Notes: a model not told the origin generated them from the sequence alone. A stretch of 64,000 nucleotides of DNA from Cellulomonas sp. KH9 (GCF_900114185.1 NZ_FOSE01000003.1:186001-250000); one strand, 5' to 3'; positions 51,614 to 60,901 are shown, counted from the first letter of the stretch. Made by a program: numbers and translations.

Positions 51614-54568
51614 GTGGCTGTGACGACTGACGCGTCCGGGACCGACGTCCGGGACCTCGTGCACGCGCTGCGCGACGTCGTGCGCGGGAGCGTCGACGAC
51701 TCCTCCCGGCGCCGGGCCGAGTACTCGACCGACGCCTCCAACTACCGCGTGGTGCCGCAGGTCGTGGTCTTCCCGCGGGACACGGACGACGTGCTCGCGG
51801 CACTGTCCGTCGCGCGCGAGACCGGCACGCCGCTGACGTCCCGCGGCGGCGGCACGTCGGTGGCGGGCAACGCGGTCGGCACGGGCATCGTGCTGGACTT
51901 CTCGCGCCACGTGAACAGGGTGCTGGAGGTCGACCCCGAGGCGCGTACGGCGCGCGTCGAGCCGGGCGTCGTCATGTCCCACCTGCAGCGGGCCGCGGCC
52001 CCCCACGGGCTGCGGTTCGGGCCCGACCCGTCCACGCAGGCCCGGGCGACGCTCGGCGGCATGATCGGCAACAACGCGTGCGGGCCGCGGGCCGTGGCCT
52101 TCGGGCGGACCGCCGACAACGTGGTGGACCTCGACGTCGTCGACGGCACCGGGCGGCGCTTCACCGCGCGCTCGGGCGCCGGTGCGCTCGACGCGGTCCC
52201 GGGGCTCGACGCGCTGGTCCGTGCGCACCTCGACGTGGTCCGCACGGAGCTCGGCCGGTTCCGCCGGCAGGTGTCCGGGTACTCGCTGGAGCACCTGACC
52301 CCCGAGAACGGCACCGACCTGGCCAAGATGCTCGTGGGCACCGAGGGCACGCTGGTGACGGTGCTCGGGGCCACCGTGAACCTGGTGCCCGTGCCGTCGG
52401 CACCGGTGCTGGTGGTGCTGGGCTACCCGGACATGCCGACGGCCGCGGACGCCGTGCCCGCCCTGCTCGCGCACGCGCCGCTCGCGATCGAGGGCATGGA
52501 CTCGCGTCTGGTCGACGTGGTGCGCCGGGTCAAGGGCGCGTCGGCGGTGCCCGACCTGCCCCCGGGCGGTGGCTGGCTGATGTGCGAGGTCGGCGGGCCG
52601 ACCCTGGACGAGGCGCTGGCGGCGGCGCGCGCGCTCGCGGCCGACGCGGGCACCGACGCGGTCGGCATCTTCCCGCCCGGGCCGGACGCGGCGGCGATGT
52701 GGCGGATCCGCGAGGACGGTGCCGGGCTGGGTGGTCGCACGCCGTCGGGCGAGCAGGCGTGGCCCGGGTTCGAGGACTCGGCGGTGCCGCCGGAGCGGCT
52801 GGGCGCCTACCTGCGCGAGCTCGAGGCGCTGATGGCCGACCACCGGGTCGACGGCCTGGCGTACGGGCACTTCGGCGACGGGTGCCTGCACCTGCGCCTG
52901 GACATCCCCCTGACGCGCTCGGGCGACCCGTTGCGGGCGTTCATGGAGGACGCCGCCGAGCTGGTCGCGCGCCACGGCGGGTCCCTGTCCGGGGAGCACG
53001 GCGACGGGCGCGCCCGCTCGGAGCTGCTGCCCGTCATGTACTCCCCGCGGGCGATCGAGCTGTTCGGCGCCGTGAAGGACCTGTTCGACCCGCGTGACCT
53101 GCTCAACCCGGGCGTGCTGGTGCGCCCCCGCCCGCTCGACGCCGACCTGCGCCGGCCCGCGGCGCGGCCCCTGCCCGCCGCGTCGGGCTTCTCGTTCGCG
53201 CACGACGGCGGCGACATGACGACCGCCGTGCACCGGTGCGTCGGCGTGGGCAAGTGCCGTGCGGACAACAGCGCGACGGGTGGCTTCATGTGCCCGTCGT
53301 ACCTGGCGACCAAGGACGAGAAGGACTCCACCCGCGGCCGGGCGCGCGTGCTGCAGGAGATGGCCAACGGCAGCCTGGTCGCGCGCGGGTGGTCCTCGCC
53401 CGAGGTGCACGAGGCTCTCGACCTGTGCCTGAGCTGCAAGGCGTGCTCGTCGGACTGCCCCGCGGGCGTGGACATGGCGCAGTACAAGGCGGAGGTGCTG
53501 CACCGCACGTACCGCCGTCGGCTGCGCCCGGTGAACCACTACGCGCTCGGCTGGCTGCCGCGCTGGGCGCGTCTCGTCACGGGCGTCCCGGGCCTGGCGG
53601 CCGTGGCCAACGCGGTGCTCGGCGTCCGGCCCGTCGCCAAGGCCGTGCTGGCGCTGGGCGGTATGGACACCCGGCGGCGCATGGTGCGCTTCGCCCGCGT
53701 CCCGTTCCGGGCGTGGGCGCGGCAGGCCGGGCGGCGGTCGGGCGACGTGCGCGTCGTGTCCCGTGACGACGCGGCGCGCGTGACGCTGCCCGCCGACGCG
53801 GACGCCGCCACGGGCGCGACGCCGCGCCCCCCGGTGCTGCTGTGGACCGACTCGTTCAGCGACACCCTCGCGCCGTCGGTGGCGCACGCGGCCGTGGCGG
53901 TCCTGCGGGACGCGGGCTACGAGGTCCTCGTGCCGGACCACGACGCGTGCTGCGGGCTGACCTGGATCAGCACCGGCCAGCTCGAGGGCGCACGCCACCA
54001 GCTCGAGCACCTGCTGGAGGTGCTCGGGCCGTTCGCGGTCAACGGCATCCCGATCGTGGGGCTCGAGCCGTCGTGCACGGCCGTGCTGCGCAGCGACCTG
54101 GTCGACCTGCTGCCCGACGACCCGCGTGCCGTGGCGGTGCAGCGCGAGACCCGCACGCTGGCGGAGCTGCTGACCGCGCCCGCACCGGTCGGCCCCGGCG
54201 ACCGCTGGCAGGTGCCGGACCTGTCCGACGTCACCGCCGTGGTGCAGCCGCACTGCCACCACTACTCGGTGATGACGTGGACGGCCGACCGTCGGCTGCT
54301 GACCGAGGCGGGTGCGCAGTTCTCGGCGCTCGCGGGGTGCTGCGGGCTCGCCGGCAACTTCGGCATGGAGAAGGGCCACTACGACGTCTCGGTGGCGGTC
54401 GCGGAGAACGCGCTGCTGCCGGCGCTGCGGGCCGCGGCCCCGGGGGACGTGTACCTGGCCGACGGGTACTCGTGCCGCACGCAGGCCGAGCAGCTCGCGG
54501 ACGTGCAGGGCGTGCACCTGGCCGAGCTGCTGGCCTCGCGGCTGGGGCGGGGGGCGTCGGAGGGCTGA
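51614..54568 (+). CDS. FAD/4Fe-4S oxidoreductase, YdiJ-like (D-2-hydroxyglutarate dehydrogenase type)
   Basis: This 984-residue fusion has, in order: FAD_binding_4 (TSRGGGTSVAGNAVGTGIVL; TLGGMIGNNACGPRA), a FAD-oxidase C-terminal domain (GHFGDGCLHLRLDI; SGEHGDGRARSELLP), a ferredoxin-like module with two Cys clusters (CVGVGKCRADN, FMCPSY; CLSCKACSSDCPAGVD), and two CCG heterodisulfide-reductase-type domains (DHDACCGLTW; LEPSCTA; ALAGCCGLAGNFG). This is the layout of E. coli YdiJ, which oxidises D-2-hydroxyglutarate. GTG 51614 is weakly supported by GACACT 7 bases upstream. It may alternatively be a D-lactate dehydrogenase. Confidence 0.9.
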   Translation: MAVTTDASGTDVRDLVHALRDVVRGSVDDSSRRRAEYSTDASNYRVVPQVVVFPRDTDDVLAALSVARETGTPLTSRGGGTSVAGNAVGTGIVLDFSRHVNRVLEVDPEARTARVEPGVVMSHLQRAAAPHGLRFGPDPSTQARATLGGMIGNNACGPRAVAFGRTADNVVDLDVVDGTGRRFTARSGAGALDAVPGLDALVRAHLDVVRTELGRFRRQVSGYSLEHLTPENGTDLAKMLVGTEGTLVTVLGATVNLVPVPSAPVLVVLGYPDMPTAADAVPALLAHAPLAIEGMDSRLVDVVRRVKGASAVPDLPPGGGWLMCEVGGPTLDEALAAARALAADAGTDAVGIFPPGPDAAAMWRIREDGAGLGGRTPSGEQAWPGFEDSAVPPERLGAYLRELEALMADHRVDGLAYGHFGDGCLHLRLDIPLTRSGDPLRAFMEDAAELVARHGGSLSGEHGDGRARSELLPVMYSPRAIELFGAVKDLFDPRDLLNPGVLVRPRPLDADLRRPAARPLPAASGFSFAHDGGDMTTAVHRCVGVGKCRADNSATGGFMCPSYLATKDEKDSTRGRARVLQEMANGSLVARGWSSPEVHEALDLCLSCKACSSDCPAGVDMAQYKAEVLHRTYRRRLRPVNHYALGWLPRWARLVTGVPGLAAVANAVLGVRPVAKAVLALGGMDTRRRMVRFARVPFRAWARQAGRRSGDVRVVSRDDAARVTLPADADAATGATPRPPVLLWTDSFSDTLAPSVAHAAVAVLRDAGYEVLVPDHDACCGLTWISTGQLEGARHQLEHLLEVLGPFAVNGIPIVGLEPSCTAVLRSDLVDLLPDDPRAVAVQRETRTLAELLTAPAPVGPGDRWQVPDLSDVTAVVQPHCHHYSVMTWTADRRLLTEAGAQFSALAGCCGLAGNFGMEKGHYDVSVAVAENALLPALRAAAPGDVYLADGYSCRTQAEQLADVQGVHLAELLASRLGRGASEG

Positions 54569-54574
54569 CGGCGG

Positions 54575-55090
54575 TCAGGCCCGCCGCACCAGCTCCCGCA
54601 CGGCGTCCTTGACGCGGCCGTCGAGCGCCGGGTCCCCGCCGCCCAGCAGGGCGTGCAGGAAGAGCCCGTCCCCGACGAGCTGGACGAGCCGCGCGAGCTC
54701 GGGGTCCGGCACCGCGCGGCGCAATCCGGCGGCCCAGGCGTCGAGGTAGCGCGCCATGCGGGCGCGCGCCGGTGCGTGGGTGCCCAGCAGGCGCAGCGCG
54801 GCGAGCAGCGTGCGCTCCTCGGGGCCGTCGGCGCTCTGCGAGCCGTCGAGGTACCAGCGCGCCGCGCCGTCGGGGTCGGCCGGGGTGGCGGCGTCCGCGG
54901 CCGCGGCGCCGGCGTCGAGCCGGTCGAGCAGGCCGGTGAACAGCTCGTCCTTGCTGCGGAAGTGGTAGAGCAGGCCGCCCTTGGAGACCGACGCGCGCTC
55001 GGCGACGGCGTCCAGCGTCGCGCCGCCGGGGCCGTCCTCGACGAGGGCGTCCTGCAGCGCGTCGAGGATGCGGTCGCGCGTGGTGGCCAT
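54575..55090 (-). CDS. TetR-family repressor divergent from an MFS exporter
   Basis: This 171-residue regulator has a helix-turn-helix at the N-terminus (RILDALQDALVEDGPGGATL; AVAERASVSKGGLLYHFRSK) and a short ligand domain. ATG 55090 is preceded by TACGCT 8 bases upstream on the minus strand. Two 16-bp palindromes in the spacer to the divergent MFS gene are its probable operators. It converges with the FAD/Fe-S gene, 6 bases between stops. By analogy with QacR-type pairs it should repress the exporter until a drug binds. Confidence 0.92.
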   Translation of the reverse strand: MATTRDRILDALQDALVEDGPGGATLDAVAERASVSKGGLLYHFRSKDELFTGLLDRLDAGAAAADAATPADPDGAARWYLDGSQSADGPEERTLLAALRLLGTHAPARARMARYLDAWAAGLRRAVPDPELARLVQLVGDGLFLHALLGGGDPALDGRVKDAVRELVRRA

Positions 55091-55124
55091 GGGCGACGAG
55101 CGTAGCGAGCGCGGTGGCCTTGTG

Positions 55125-55164
55125 CACCGTCCGGACGGTGACGTACTGTACCGGCTGGACGGTA
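55125..55164. promoter_or_regulatory. Two TetR operators in the tetR-MFS divergent promoter
   Basis: CACCG-TCCGGA-CGGTG (55125-55140) is a perfect 16-bp palindrome. TACCG-GCTGGA-CGGTA (55149-55164) repeats the same arms with a matching central GGA. The centres are 24 bp apart. A candidate promoter, TTGTGC (55120-55125) with 18 bases to TACTGT (55144-55149), overlaps the first operator and touches the second, so binding would block MFS transcription. Confidence 0.8.
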
Positions 55165-55278
55165 TAGCCGTCGGTGGCACGGGGACGCCCCGGCCGCCGG
55201 CCCGCGCCGGGGAGTGGACCCGGTGCGCGTGCACGCCCCCGGACCCGCCCGGTCAGCGCGGAGCTCGAAAGGCCCACC

Positions 55279-56868
55279 GTGCCCTCGCACGCCCCCGACC
55301 CCGTCGTCACGCCCGACGCCCGCACGCCCGACGCCGCCCCCGACGCCCGCACGTCCGACGCCCGCACGCCCGACGTGCCGCCGCGCGCGGGTGCGCGGCA
55401 GTGGCTGGCGCTCGCCGTCCTCATGCTCCCCGTGCTCGTCGTCGCGATCGACAACACCGTGCTGTCCTTCGCGCTGCCGCAGATCAGCCTGGCGCTGCGC
55501 CCCACGGGCGAGCAGCTGCTGTGGATCGTCGACGTGTACCCGCTCATGCTGGCGGGCCTGCTCGTCACCATGGGCACGCTCGGCGACCGCGTCGGGCGTC
55601 GGCTGCTGCTGGTCGTCGGGGCCGCGGGGTTCGGCGTCGTGTCGCTGCTCGCGGCGTTCTCCACCGACGCGGCGCACCTCGTCGCCGCGCGTGCGCTGCT
55701 CGGCGTGTTCGGCGCGACGCTCATGCCGTCGACCCTGTCGCTGCTGCGCAACGTCTTCCTCGACCCCGGCCAGCGTCGCCTCGCGATCGCGGTCTGGGCC
55801 TCGGGGTTCTCCGGCGGGACCGTGCTGGGGCCCGTCGTCGGCGGCTGGCTGCTGCAGCACTTCACGTGGGGCTCGATCTTCCTCGTCAACGTGCCCGTCG
55901 TCGTGGTGCTGCTGGTGGCCGCGCCGCTGCTGCTCCCCGAGTCGCGCAACCCCCGCGCGGGCCGGCTCGACCCGCCCAGCGTGGTGCTGTCGGTCGTCGC
56001 GATGCTGCCGCTCGTGTTCGGCATCAAGCACGTCGCCTCCCACGGCGTCGACGTGGTCGGGACGGCCGCGGCCGCGGTCGGCGTCACCATGGCCGTCGTC
56101 TTCGTGCGCCGCCAGCGCCGCCTCGCCGCGCCGCTGCTCGACGTCTCGCTGTTCGGCAGGCCCGTGTTCTCGGCGTCGGTCGGTGCCAACTTCACGGCGT
56201 CCTTCGCGATCGCCGGGCTCGTGCTGTTCCTGTCGCAGCACCTGCAGCTCGTCGTCGGGCTCGACCCCGTCCGCGCGGGGTTCGCGCTGCTGCCGGGCGC
56301 CGTCGCGTCGATCGCGGCCGGGCTGCTCGCGGTGCGGCTCGCGCGCTCGTTGCCGCTGTGGGTCCTGGTGCCGGCCGGCATGCTGCTGGCCGTCGCGGGC
56401 TACACCCTGGGCACCGCGCTGGGCTCCGACCACCGCAGCGGGGTCGTCGTCGCGACGTTCGCCCTGGTGGGCGCGGGGGTGGGGCTCGCCGAGACGCTGA
56501 CCAACGACGCGATCCTCGGGTCCGTCCCGCCCGAGCGCGCCGGCGCCGCGTCGGGCATCTCCGAGACGGCGTACGAGCTCGGGGCGTCGCTCGGCGTCGC
56601 CGTGCTGGGGTCCGTGCTCGCCGCCGTGTACCGGGCCGACCTGGTGCTGCCCGCCGGCCTGACGGACGCGCAGCGGGCCGACGCCGGCCAGACGCTCGGC
56701 GGTGCGGTCGGTCTCGCGGACGGCCTGCCGCCCGCACTGGCCGAGCAGGTGCTGACCTCGGCCCGTGACGCGTTCGGTCACGGCGTGGCCGTCACGTCCG
56801 GGCTCGGCGCGCTCGTGGTCGGCGTCGTGGCGCTCGTCGTGGGGGCGGTGCTGCGCCGCCACCGGTGA
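55279..56868 (+). CDS. MFS exporter, DHA2 (14-helix) type
   Basis: This 529-residue drug/proton antiporter has about 14 membrane helices. Seen: helix 1 LMLPVLVVAIDNTVLSFALP, loop GTLGDRVGRRLLL (motif A), motif C GFSGGTVLGPVVGGWLL, and the DHA2 motif WIVDVYPLMLAGLLVTMG. The first 40 residues contain a Pro/Asp/Ala/Arg repeat (TPDART, SDARTPD). GTG 55279 has GAAAGG 7 bases upstream; the in-frame extension upstream would run into the operators. It is almost certainly controlled by the divergent TetR gene. Confidence 0.92.
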   Translation: MPSHAPDPVVTPDARTPDAAPDARTSDARTPDVPPRAGARQWLALAVLMLPVLVVAIDNTVLSFALPQISLALRPTGEQLLWIVDVYPLMLAGLLVTMGTLGDRVGRRLLLVVGAAGFGVVSLLAAFSTDAAHLVAARALLGVFGATLMPSTLSLLRNVFLDPGQRRLAIAVWASGFSGGTVLGPVVGGWLLQHFTWGSIFLVNVPVVVVLLVAAPLLLPESRNPRAGRLDPPSVVLSVVAMLPLVFGIKHVASHGVDVVGTAAAAVGVTMAVVFVRRQRRLAAPLLDVSLFGRPVFSASVGANFTASFAIAGLVLFLSQHLQLVVGLDPVRAGFALLPGAVASIAAGLLAVRLARSLPLWVLVPAGMLLAVAGYTLGTALGSDHRSGVVVATFALVGAGVGLAETLTNDAILGSVPPERAGAASGISETAYELGASLGVAVLGSVLAAVYRADLVLPAGLTDAQRADAGQTLGGAVGLADGLPPALAEQVLTSARDAFGHGVAVTSGLGALVVGVVALVVGAVLRRHR

Positions 56869-56885
56869 GCCGGCGCGGGGGGCCC

Positions 56886-57179
56886 TCAGCCGTCGAGCAG
56901 GGCCTCGACCCGGGCGACCTTGCCGTCGAGCTCCCCGGTGTGCCCGGGGCGGATGTCCGCCTTGAGCACCAGGCTCACCCGGTGGCCGTGCGCGCCGACG
57001 GCCTCGGTGGCCCGCCGGACCACGTCCATCACCTCGTCCCACTCACCCTCGATCGTGGTGAACATGGCGTCGGTCCGGTGCGGCAGCCCGGAGTCGCGGA
57101 CGACCCGGACGGCGTCGGCGACGGCCTGGGAGACGGACTCGCCCGCACCGAGCGGGGCGACGGAGAAGGCGACGAGCAC
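56886..57179 (-). CDS. MTH1187/YkoF-like thiamine-binding protein
   Basis: This 97-residue protein matches the DUF77/MTH1187 family: [39 protein letters not shown] and [14 protein letters not shown]. The family forms ferredoxin-like tetramers that bind thiamine or its pyrimidine. GTG 57179 gives the usual start (MLVAFSV) and length; a GTG three codons upstream is an alternative. No thiamine genes or TPP riboswitch are visible. It converges with the MFS gene. Confidence 0.88.
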   Translation of the reverse strand: MLVAFSVAPLGAGESVSQAVADAVRVVRDSGLPHRTDAMFTTIEGEWDEVMDVVRRATEAVGAHGHRVSLVLKADIRPGHTGELDGKVARVEALLDG

Positions 57180-57406
57180 GGGTCCCACCCTGCCCGCAGC
57201 GGGCCCGCGCGTCCACCCGCGGGTGGACCCGGGGCCCCGGCACCCGGCCCCGCCGACGGACCCCACGTCCCCCGGACGACGGGCTGACCCGGCCCGGTCG
57301 GATGTGGGACAGTGGGCGGGCGACGACGCGCGCCCGGTCGGCACCGCGCCGGCGGGCGTGACGCCGTCCCGCCCGCCCCGCCGTGCAAGGAAGGCCCGGA
57401 CGCGAC

Positions 57407-58831
57407 ATGCCGATCTTCGAGCTCGACGACGGGCGCCCACGCCTCGTCCAGCCGATGCAGCCGCTCGCCGGGTCGTTCGCCCAGGAGGTCACCGCGCTCG
57501 TCACCCACCACCTCGCCGCCATCGCGGGGGAGCCCCTGTTCGTCGTGCGGGCGCGTGGCGCGTCGGACCGGTCGGACCTGCCCGAGCTGCTCGCGCTCGA
57601 CGCGTCGGGCCGTCCGGTGGTCGTGGCGGTCGCGCAGGTGCTCGACGAGGACGCGATCGTCGCCGCCCTGCGGCACGGGGGTGCGGCCGCGCGCATGACG
57701 ACGGCCGACCTCGCGCGCGCCTACCACGCGGACCCGTCGCGGTTCGCCGTGGACTTCGCGGCGTTCCGCGAGCACGTGCCGTTCGGCGCGGGCGCCGCGC
57801 GGTCCCGCGGGGGCGTGCGTCTGCTGCTGCTGTGCTCGGAGGTCGCCGCGGAGGCCGCGGACGCCCTCGGGTTCCTGCGCGGCGGCGAGCACCAGGTCGA
57901 CGTGATGCAGGTGGGCGTCGTGCGGGGCGACGAGCGTCGCCTGCTGGAGGTCTCCCCGCTCGCGCTGCACGAGGGGGTGCGTCGCACCGTCGAGCCGACG
58001 GCCCTGCGGCTGGTGCGCTCGAGCGAGGCGTTCGCGACCGCCATGGCGTACGAGCCGGAGCTCGAGCGCGGCCCCGGGTCCCCGGCCCCGCGCGGCCGGT
58101 CCCTGCCCACCGGCGAGCTGCGCGCGGTGACCCCGCCCGAGCGCACCGAGCCGCCCGCCCCCACGCCCATCGGCCGGCGCGGGAGCGTCACGGAGCCGAC
58201 CCCGCTGCCGTTCCGGACCGCGGGGCCGACGGCCCAGCCGCCGGAGCCCCCCGCGGAGACCCCGCGGCACGGCGGCCCCGGCCGCCCCGACGTCACCGAG
58301 TGGCCGCGCGACACGTCGGTGCCGCCGTCCGCGTCCATGCTCGAGGGGCCGCCCACGCTGACGCCCGTCGCCGGCCTGCGCGCCGCGGTGGTCGACGGGC
58401 CCCGCACGTCGGAGGGCCGGCACGCCGGTGACGACGCACGGACCGGTGGCGACGCACGGGCCGGTGACGACGCACGGGCCGGGTCCGACGCCACGGCGGC
58501 GCCCGGCGGGCACGCGCTGGCCGGCAGCCCGACCGACGCACCCCCTGCGCCCCGCCCGGAGCGGCCCGGCTGGCCGTACCCCGCGCTGGCGACGCTCGCC
58601 AAGAGTCGGCGTGCCGTGACGACGCTCGTGTGGGTGCGCGAGCGTCGCGGGCAGCGGTTCTCGGCGCTGCTGCGCCCCGACGGCATGATCGAGCTGCCCG
58701 ACGGCACGGTGCTGCCGGACCCGGACGACGCGGCGGCCGCGGTCTCGGGCGTCGAGGGCGTCGACGGCTGGCGTGCCTGGCGCCTGGGTGACGGCGGTCC
58801 CACGCTGTCGGAGGCCACGGGCGCGCTGTGA
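57407..58831 (+). CDS. RAMA-domain protein with N-terminal nuclease-like domain, function unknown
   Basis: In this 474-residue protein, residues about 15-215 form an alpha/beta domain containing [20 protein letters not shown], reminiscent of the Asp...(E)-x-K core of PD-(D/E)xK nucleases but without the Lys. Residues about 220-395 are a Pro/Arg/Asp-rich linker with an 18-bp repeat. Residues about 395-470 look like a RAMA domain ([49 protein letters not shown]), a module found with restriction and DNA-modification enzymes. ATG 57407 is chosen; AAGGAAGG lies 13 bases upstream, rather far. The protein may recognise modified DNA (inference). Confidence 0.75.
   Translation: MPIFELDDGRPRLVQPMQPLAGSFAQEVTALVTHHLAAIAGEPLFVVRARGASDRSDLPELLALDASGRPVVVAVAQVLDEDAIVAALRHGGAAARMTTADLARAYHADPSRFAVDFAAFREHVPFGAGAARSRGGVRLLLLCSEVAAEAADALGFLRGGEHQVDVMQVGVVRGDERRLLEVSPLALHEGVRRTVEPTALRLVRSSEAFATAMAYEPELERGPGSPAPRGRSLPTGELRAVTPPERTEPPAPTPIGRRGSVTEPTPLPFRTAGPTAQPPEPPAETPRHGGPGRPDVTEWPRDTSVPPSASMLEGPPTLTPVAGLRAAVVDGPRTSEGRHAGDDARTGGDARAGDDARAGSDATAAPGGHALAGSPTDAPPAPRPERPGWPYPALATLAKSRRAVTTLVWVRERRGQRFSALLRPDGMIELPDGTVLPDPDDAAAAVSGVEGVDGWRAWRLGDGGPTLSEATGAL
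58427..58480. repeat. 18-bp tandem repeat in the RAMA-protein linker
   Basis: Three near-identical units of GGTGACGACGCACGGGCC lie at 58427-58444, 58445-58462 and 58463-58480, in frame, encoding [18 protein letters not shown] hexapeptides in the linker. Confidence 0.9.
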
Positions 58832-58843
58832 CGCCCGGGCGGA

Positions 58844-59938
58844 TCAGGACCAGCCGTAGGCCGCCAGCCAGCGGGTCAGCTCGGCGTAGAACCGCTCGCG
58901 GGCGGGGCGCGCCGACAGCGTGAGGTCGTGCATGCCGCCGGGCACGCGCACCACCGTCACCACGGTGCCCAGCTGGACCGCCCGCCGTGAGATCGCCTCC
59001 ACGTCCAGCACGACGTCCGCGGACCGCATCTCCTCGCTCCACCGTGCGCTGATGAGCGTCCGGTCCGACATGGTCACCAGCACCGGCACGTCGATGCCCA
59101 GCCCGCGCGCGACCCCGGCGTGCCCGGCCATGACCGCGCTGAGCCATCCCGCGCGGACGGGGAACGACGGGGTGGGGCGCCACCGGTCGTCGACGGTCCA
59201 GTCCCCGCCGGTGGCGACGTCGATGGTGCGCGCGTAGTAGCCGGGGTCGATGTTGGGCAGCGCCGCCTTGGGGTTGAAGCGTGCGAGCCGGCTGATCGCC
59301 GGGGCCGACAGGTGCCGTGCCAGCGACGAGCCCTGCAGCTCGAGCCACGGGGAGTTCAGCACCAGGCCGCTCACGGCCCCCGGGTGGCGGGCGGCCCACA
59401 GGCTCAGCACCAGCCCACCGGTGGAGTGGCCCATGAGCATGACGCGCGCGACGGGCCCGAGCTCTGTGCGCACCACGGCGAGCGCCGCGCCGATCTCCTC
59501 GTCGTAGGTGCGCAGGTCGTCGACGTAGCCCGGGGTCTGGTGGGGCCGCAGCGAGCGGCCGGACTTGCGCAGGTCCAGCGCGTAGAACGCGGCGCCCTGC
59601 GCGCGCCAGAAGTGCGCGAGCGGCGTCTGGAAGAAGTAGTCCGACCAGCCGTGCACGTACAGGACCGCGCGCGCGGGGCGCAGGGCGGGGTCGGGGACGA
59701 GGCGCACCAGCGTGGCGGTGACCTCGCCCTCGTCGTCGTCCGCCAGGTCCAGGCGACGGGCCTCGAAGCCCTCGCCGAGCGCGTCGGGCGACCAGGTGGT
59801 GGTGAGCGTGGCGCCGTCCCAGCGGGCGGGCGGGACCGGCCCCGTCGGGGCCTCGGGGACCGGGCAGGCAGCCGCGTCCGTCGCGGCCCCGGCGTCGGCC
59901 GGGACGTCGGTGCTGCCGGGACCGGGTGACGACGTCAC
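58844..59938 (-). CDS. Alpha/beta hydrolase (serine aminopeptidase S33/monoacylglycerol lipase type)
   Basis: This 364-residue cytosolic hydrolase has the nucleophile elbow MGHSTGGLVLSLWAARHPG, an oxyanion HGWSDYFFQ, DLRKSGRS, and a C-terminal catalytic His in VPGGMHDLTLS. These features match the Hydrolase_4 family of lysophospholipases and related esterases. GTG 59938 starts 3 bases after the stop of the upstream oxidoreductase, so the two are co-translated. The first 35 residues are low complexity. It converges with the RAMA gene. Confidence 0.88.
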   Translation of the reverse strand: MTSSPGPGSTDVPADAGAATDAAACPVPEAPTGPVPPARWDGATLTTTWSPDALGEGFEARRLDLADDDEGEVTATLVRLVPDPALRPARAVLYVHGWSDYFFQTPLAHFWRAQGAAFYALDLRKSGRSLRPHQTPGYVDDLRTYDEEIGAALAVVRTELGPVARVMLMGHSTGGLVLSLWAARHPGAVSGLVLNSPWLELQGSSLARHLSAPAISRLARFNPKAALPNIDPGYYARTIDVATGGDWTVDDRWRPTPSFPVRAGWLSAVMAGHAGVARGLGIDVPVLVTMSDRTLISARWSEEMRSADVVLDVEAISRRAVQLGTVVTVVRVPGGMHDLTLSARPARERFYAELTRWLAAYGWS

Positions 59939-59941
59939 GCC

Positions 59942-60901
59942 TCAGACCTCGAGCACGATCTTGCCGACGTGCGCACCGGACGCCAGGCGGGCCAGCGCCT
60001 CGTGCGCGCGAGCCAGGGGGTACGTCGAGTCGACCAGCGGACGCACACCGGTCCGGGCCAGGAACGCGAGCACCTGCCCGAGCTCGTCCCGGGTGCCCAT
60101 GGTCGCGCCGACGATGCTGATCTCCTGGAAGAACACCCGCGTCAGGGACGCCGGCTCCGGGTCGCCCGAGGTCAGCCCCGCCACGACGACCCGCCCGCCG
60201 GGCCGCACGGAACGCACGGAGTGCTCCCACGTCGCCCGCCCCACGGTCTCCAGCACGACGTCCACCCGGCCGACCCGCGCGCCCGGCTCGACGGCCTGCG
60301 CGGCCCCCAGCGCCAGGGCGCGCTCCCGCTTGGCGGCGTCGCGGCCGGTCACCACCATCTCGAGTCCCGCCGCGGCGCCGAGCTGCACGGCGGCCACCGA
60401 CACGCCACCACCGGCGCCCTGCACCAGCACGCGCTGCCCCGGCTGCGCACCGCCCGAGCGGAACAGCATGCGGTACGCCGTCAGGTACGCGGTCGGCACG
60501 CACGCCGCCTCGACGAACGACAGCTCCGCGGGCTTGTCGACGAGGTTCCAGGCGGGGACGGCGACGCGCTCGGCGAACGTGCCGGGGTACCGCTCGGACA
60601 GCAGGCTGCGCGGCTCGTCCGCGGGGACCCCCCGGCCGTCGGGGCCGCCCACCACCGCGTGCACGACGACCTCCCGGCCGTCGGCCGTGACGCCGGCGGC
60701 GTCGGTGCCCAGCACCATCGGCAGCTGCTCGGCACGCAGTCCCACGCCGCGCAGCGACCACAGGTCGTGGTGGTTGAGCGAGGCGGCCCGGACGTCCACG
60801 ACGCTCCAGCCGTCCGGTGCGGGCGGCTGCGGCGCGTCACCGACGTCCAGGCCGGTCAGCGGGTCGTCGGGGGAGAAGGACACGACGCGGGCGCAGAGCA
60901 T
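59942..60901 (-). CDS. Zinc-free MDR-family oxidoreductase (quinone oxidoreductase type)
   Basis: This 319-residue NAD(P)H-dependent reductase lacks the zinc ligands of alcohol dehydrogenases. Seen: the GroES-like start (VRAASLNHHDLWSLRGVG; LGTDAAGV), the nucleotide-binding VLVQGAGGGVSVAAVQLG, and VDVVLETVGRATWEHSVRSV. ATG 60901 has TAGCGT 5 bases upstream on the minus strand, one base closer than other leaderless starts here. It is followed by the alpha/beta hydrolase gene after 3 bases, suggesting a shared but unidentified substrate pathway. Confidence 0.88.
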   Translation of the reverse strand: MLCARVVSFSPDDPLTGLDVGDAPQPPAPDGWSVVDVRAASLNHHDLWSLRGVGLRAEQLPMVLGTDAAGVTADGREVVVHAVVGGPDGRGVPADEPRSLLSERYPGTFAERVAVPAWNLVDKPAELSFVEAACVPTAYLTAYRMLFRSGGAQPGQRVLVQGAGGGVSVAAVQLGAAAGLEMVVTGRDAAKRERALALGAAQAVEPGARVGRVDVVLETVGRATWEHSVRSVRPGGRVVVAGLTSGDPEPASLTRVFFQEISIVGATMGTRDELGQVLAFLARTGVRPLVDSTYPLARAHEALARLASGAHVGKIVLEV

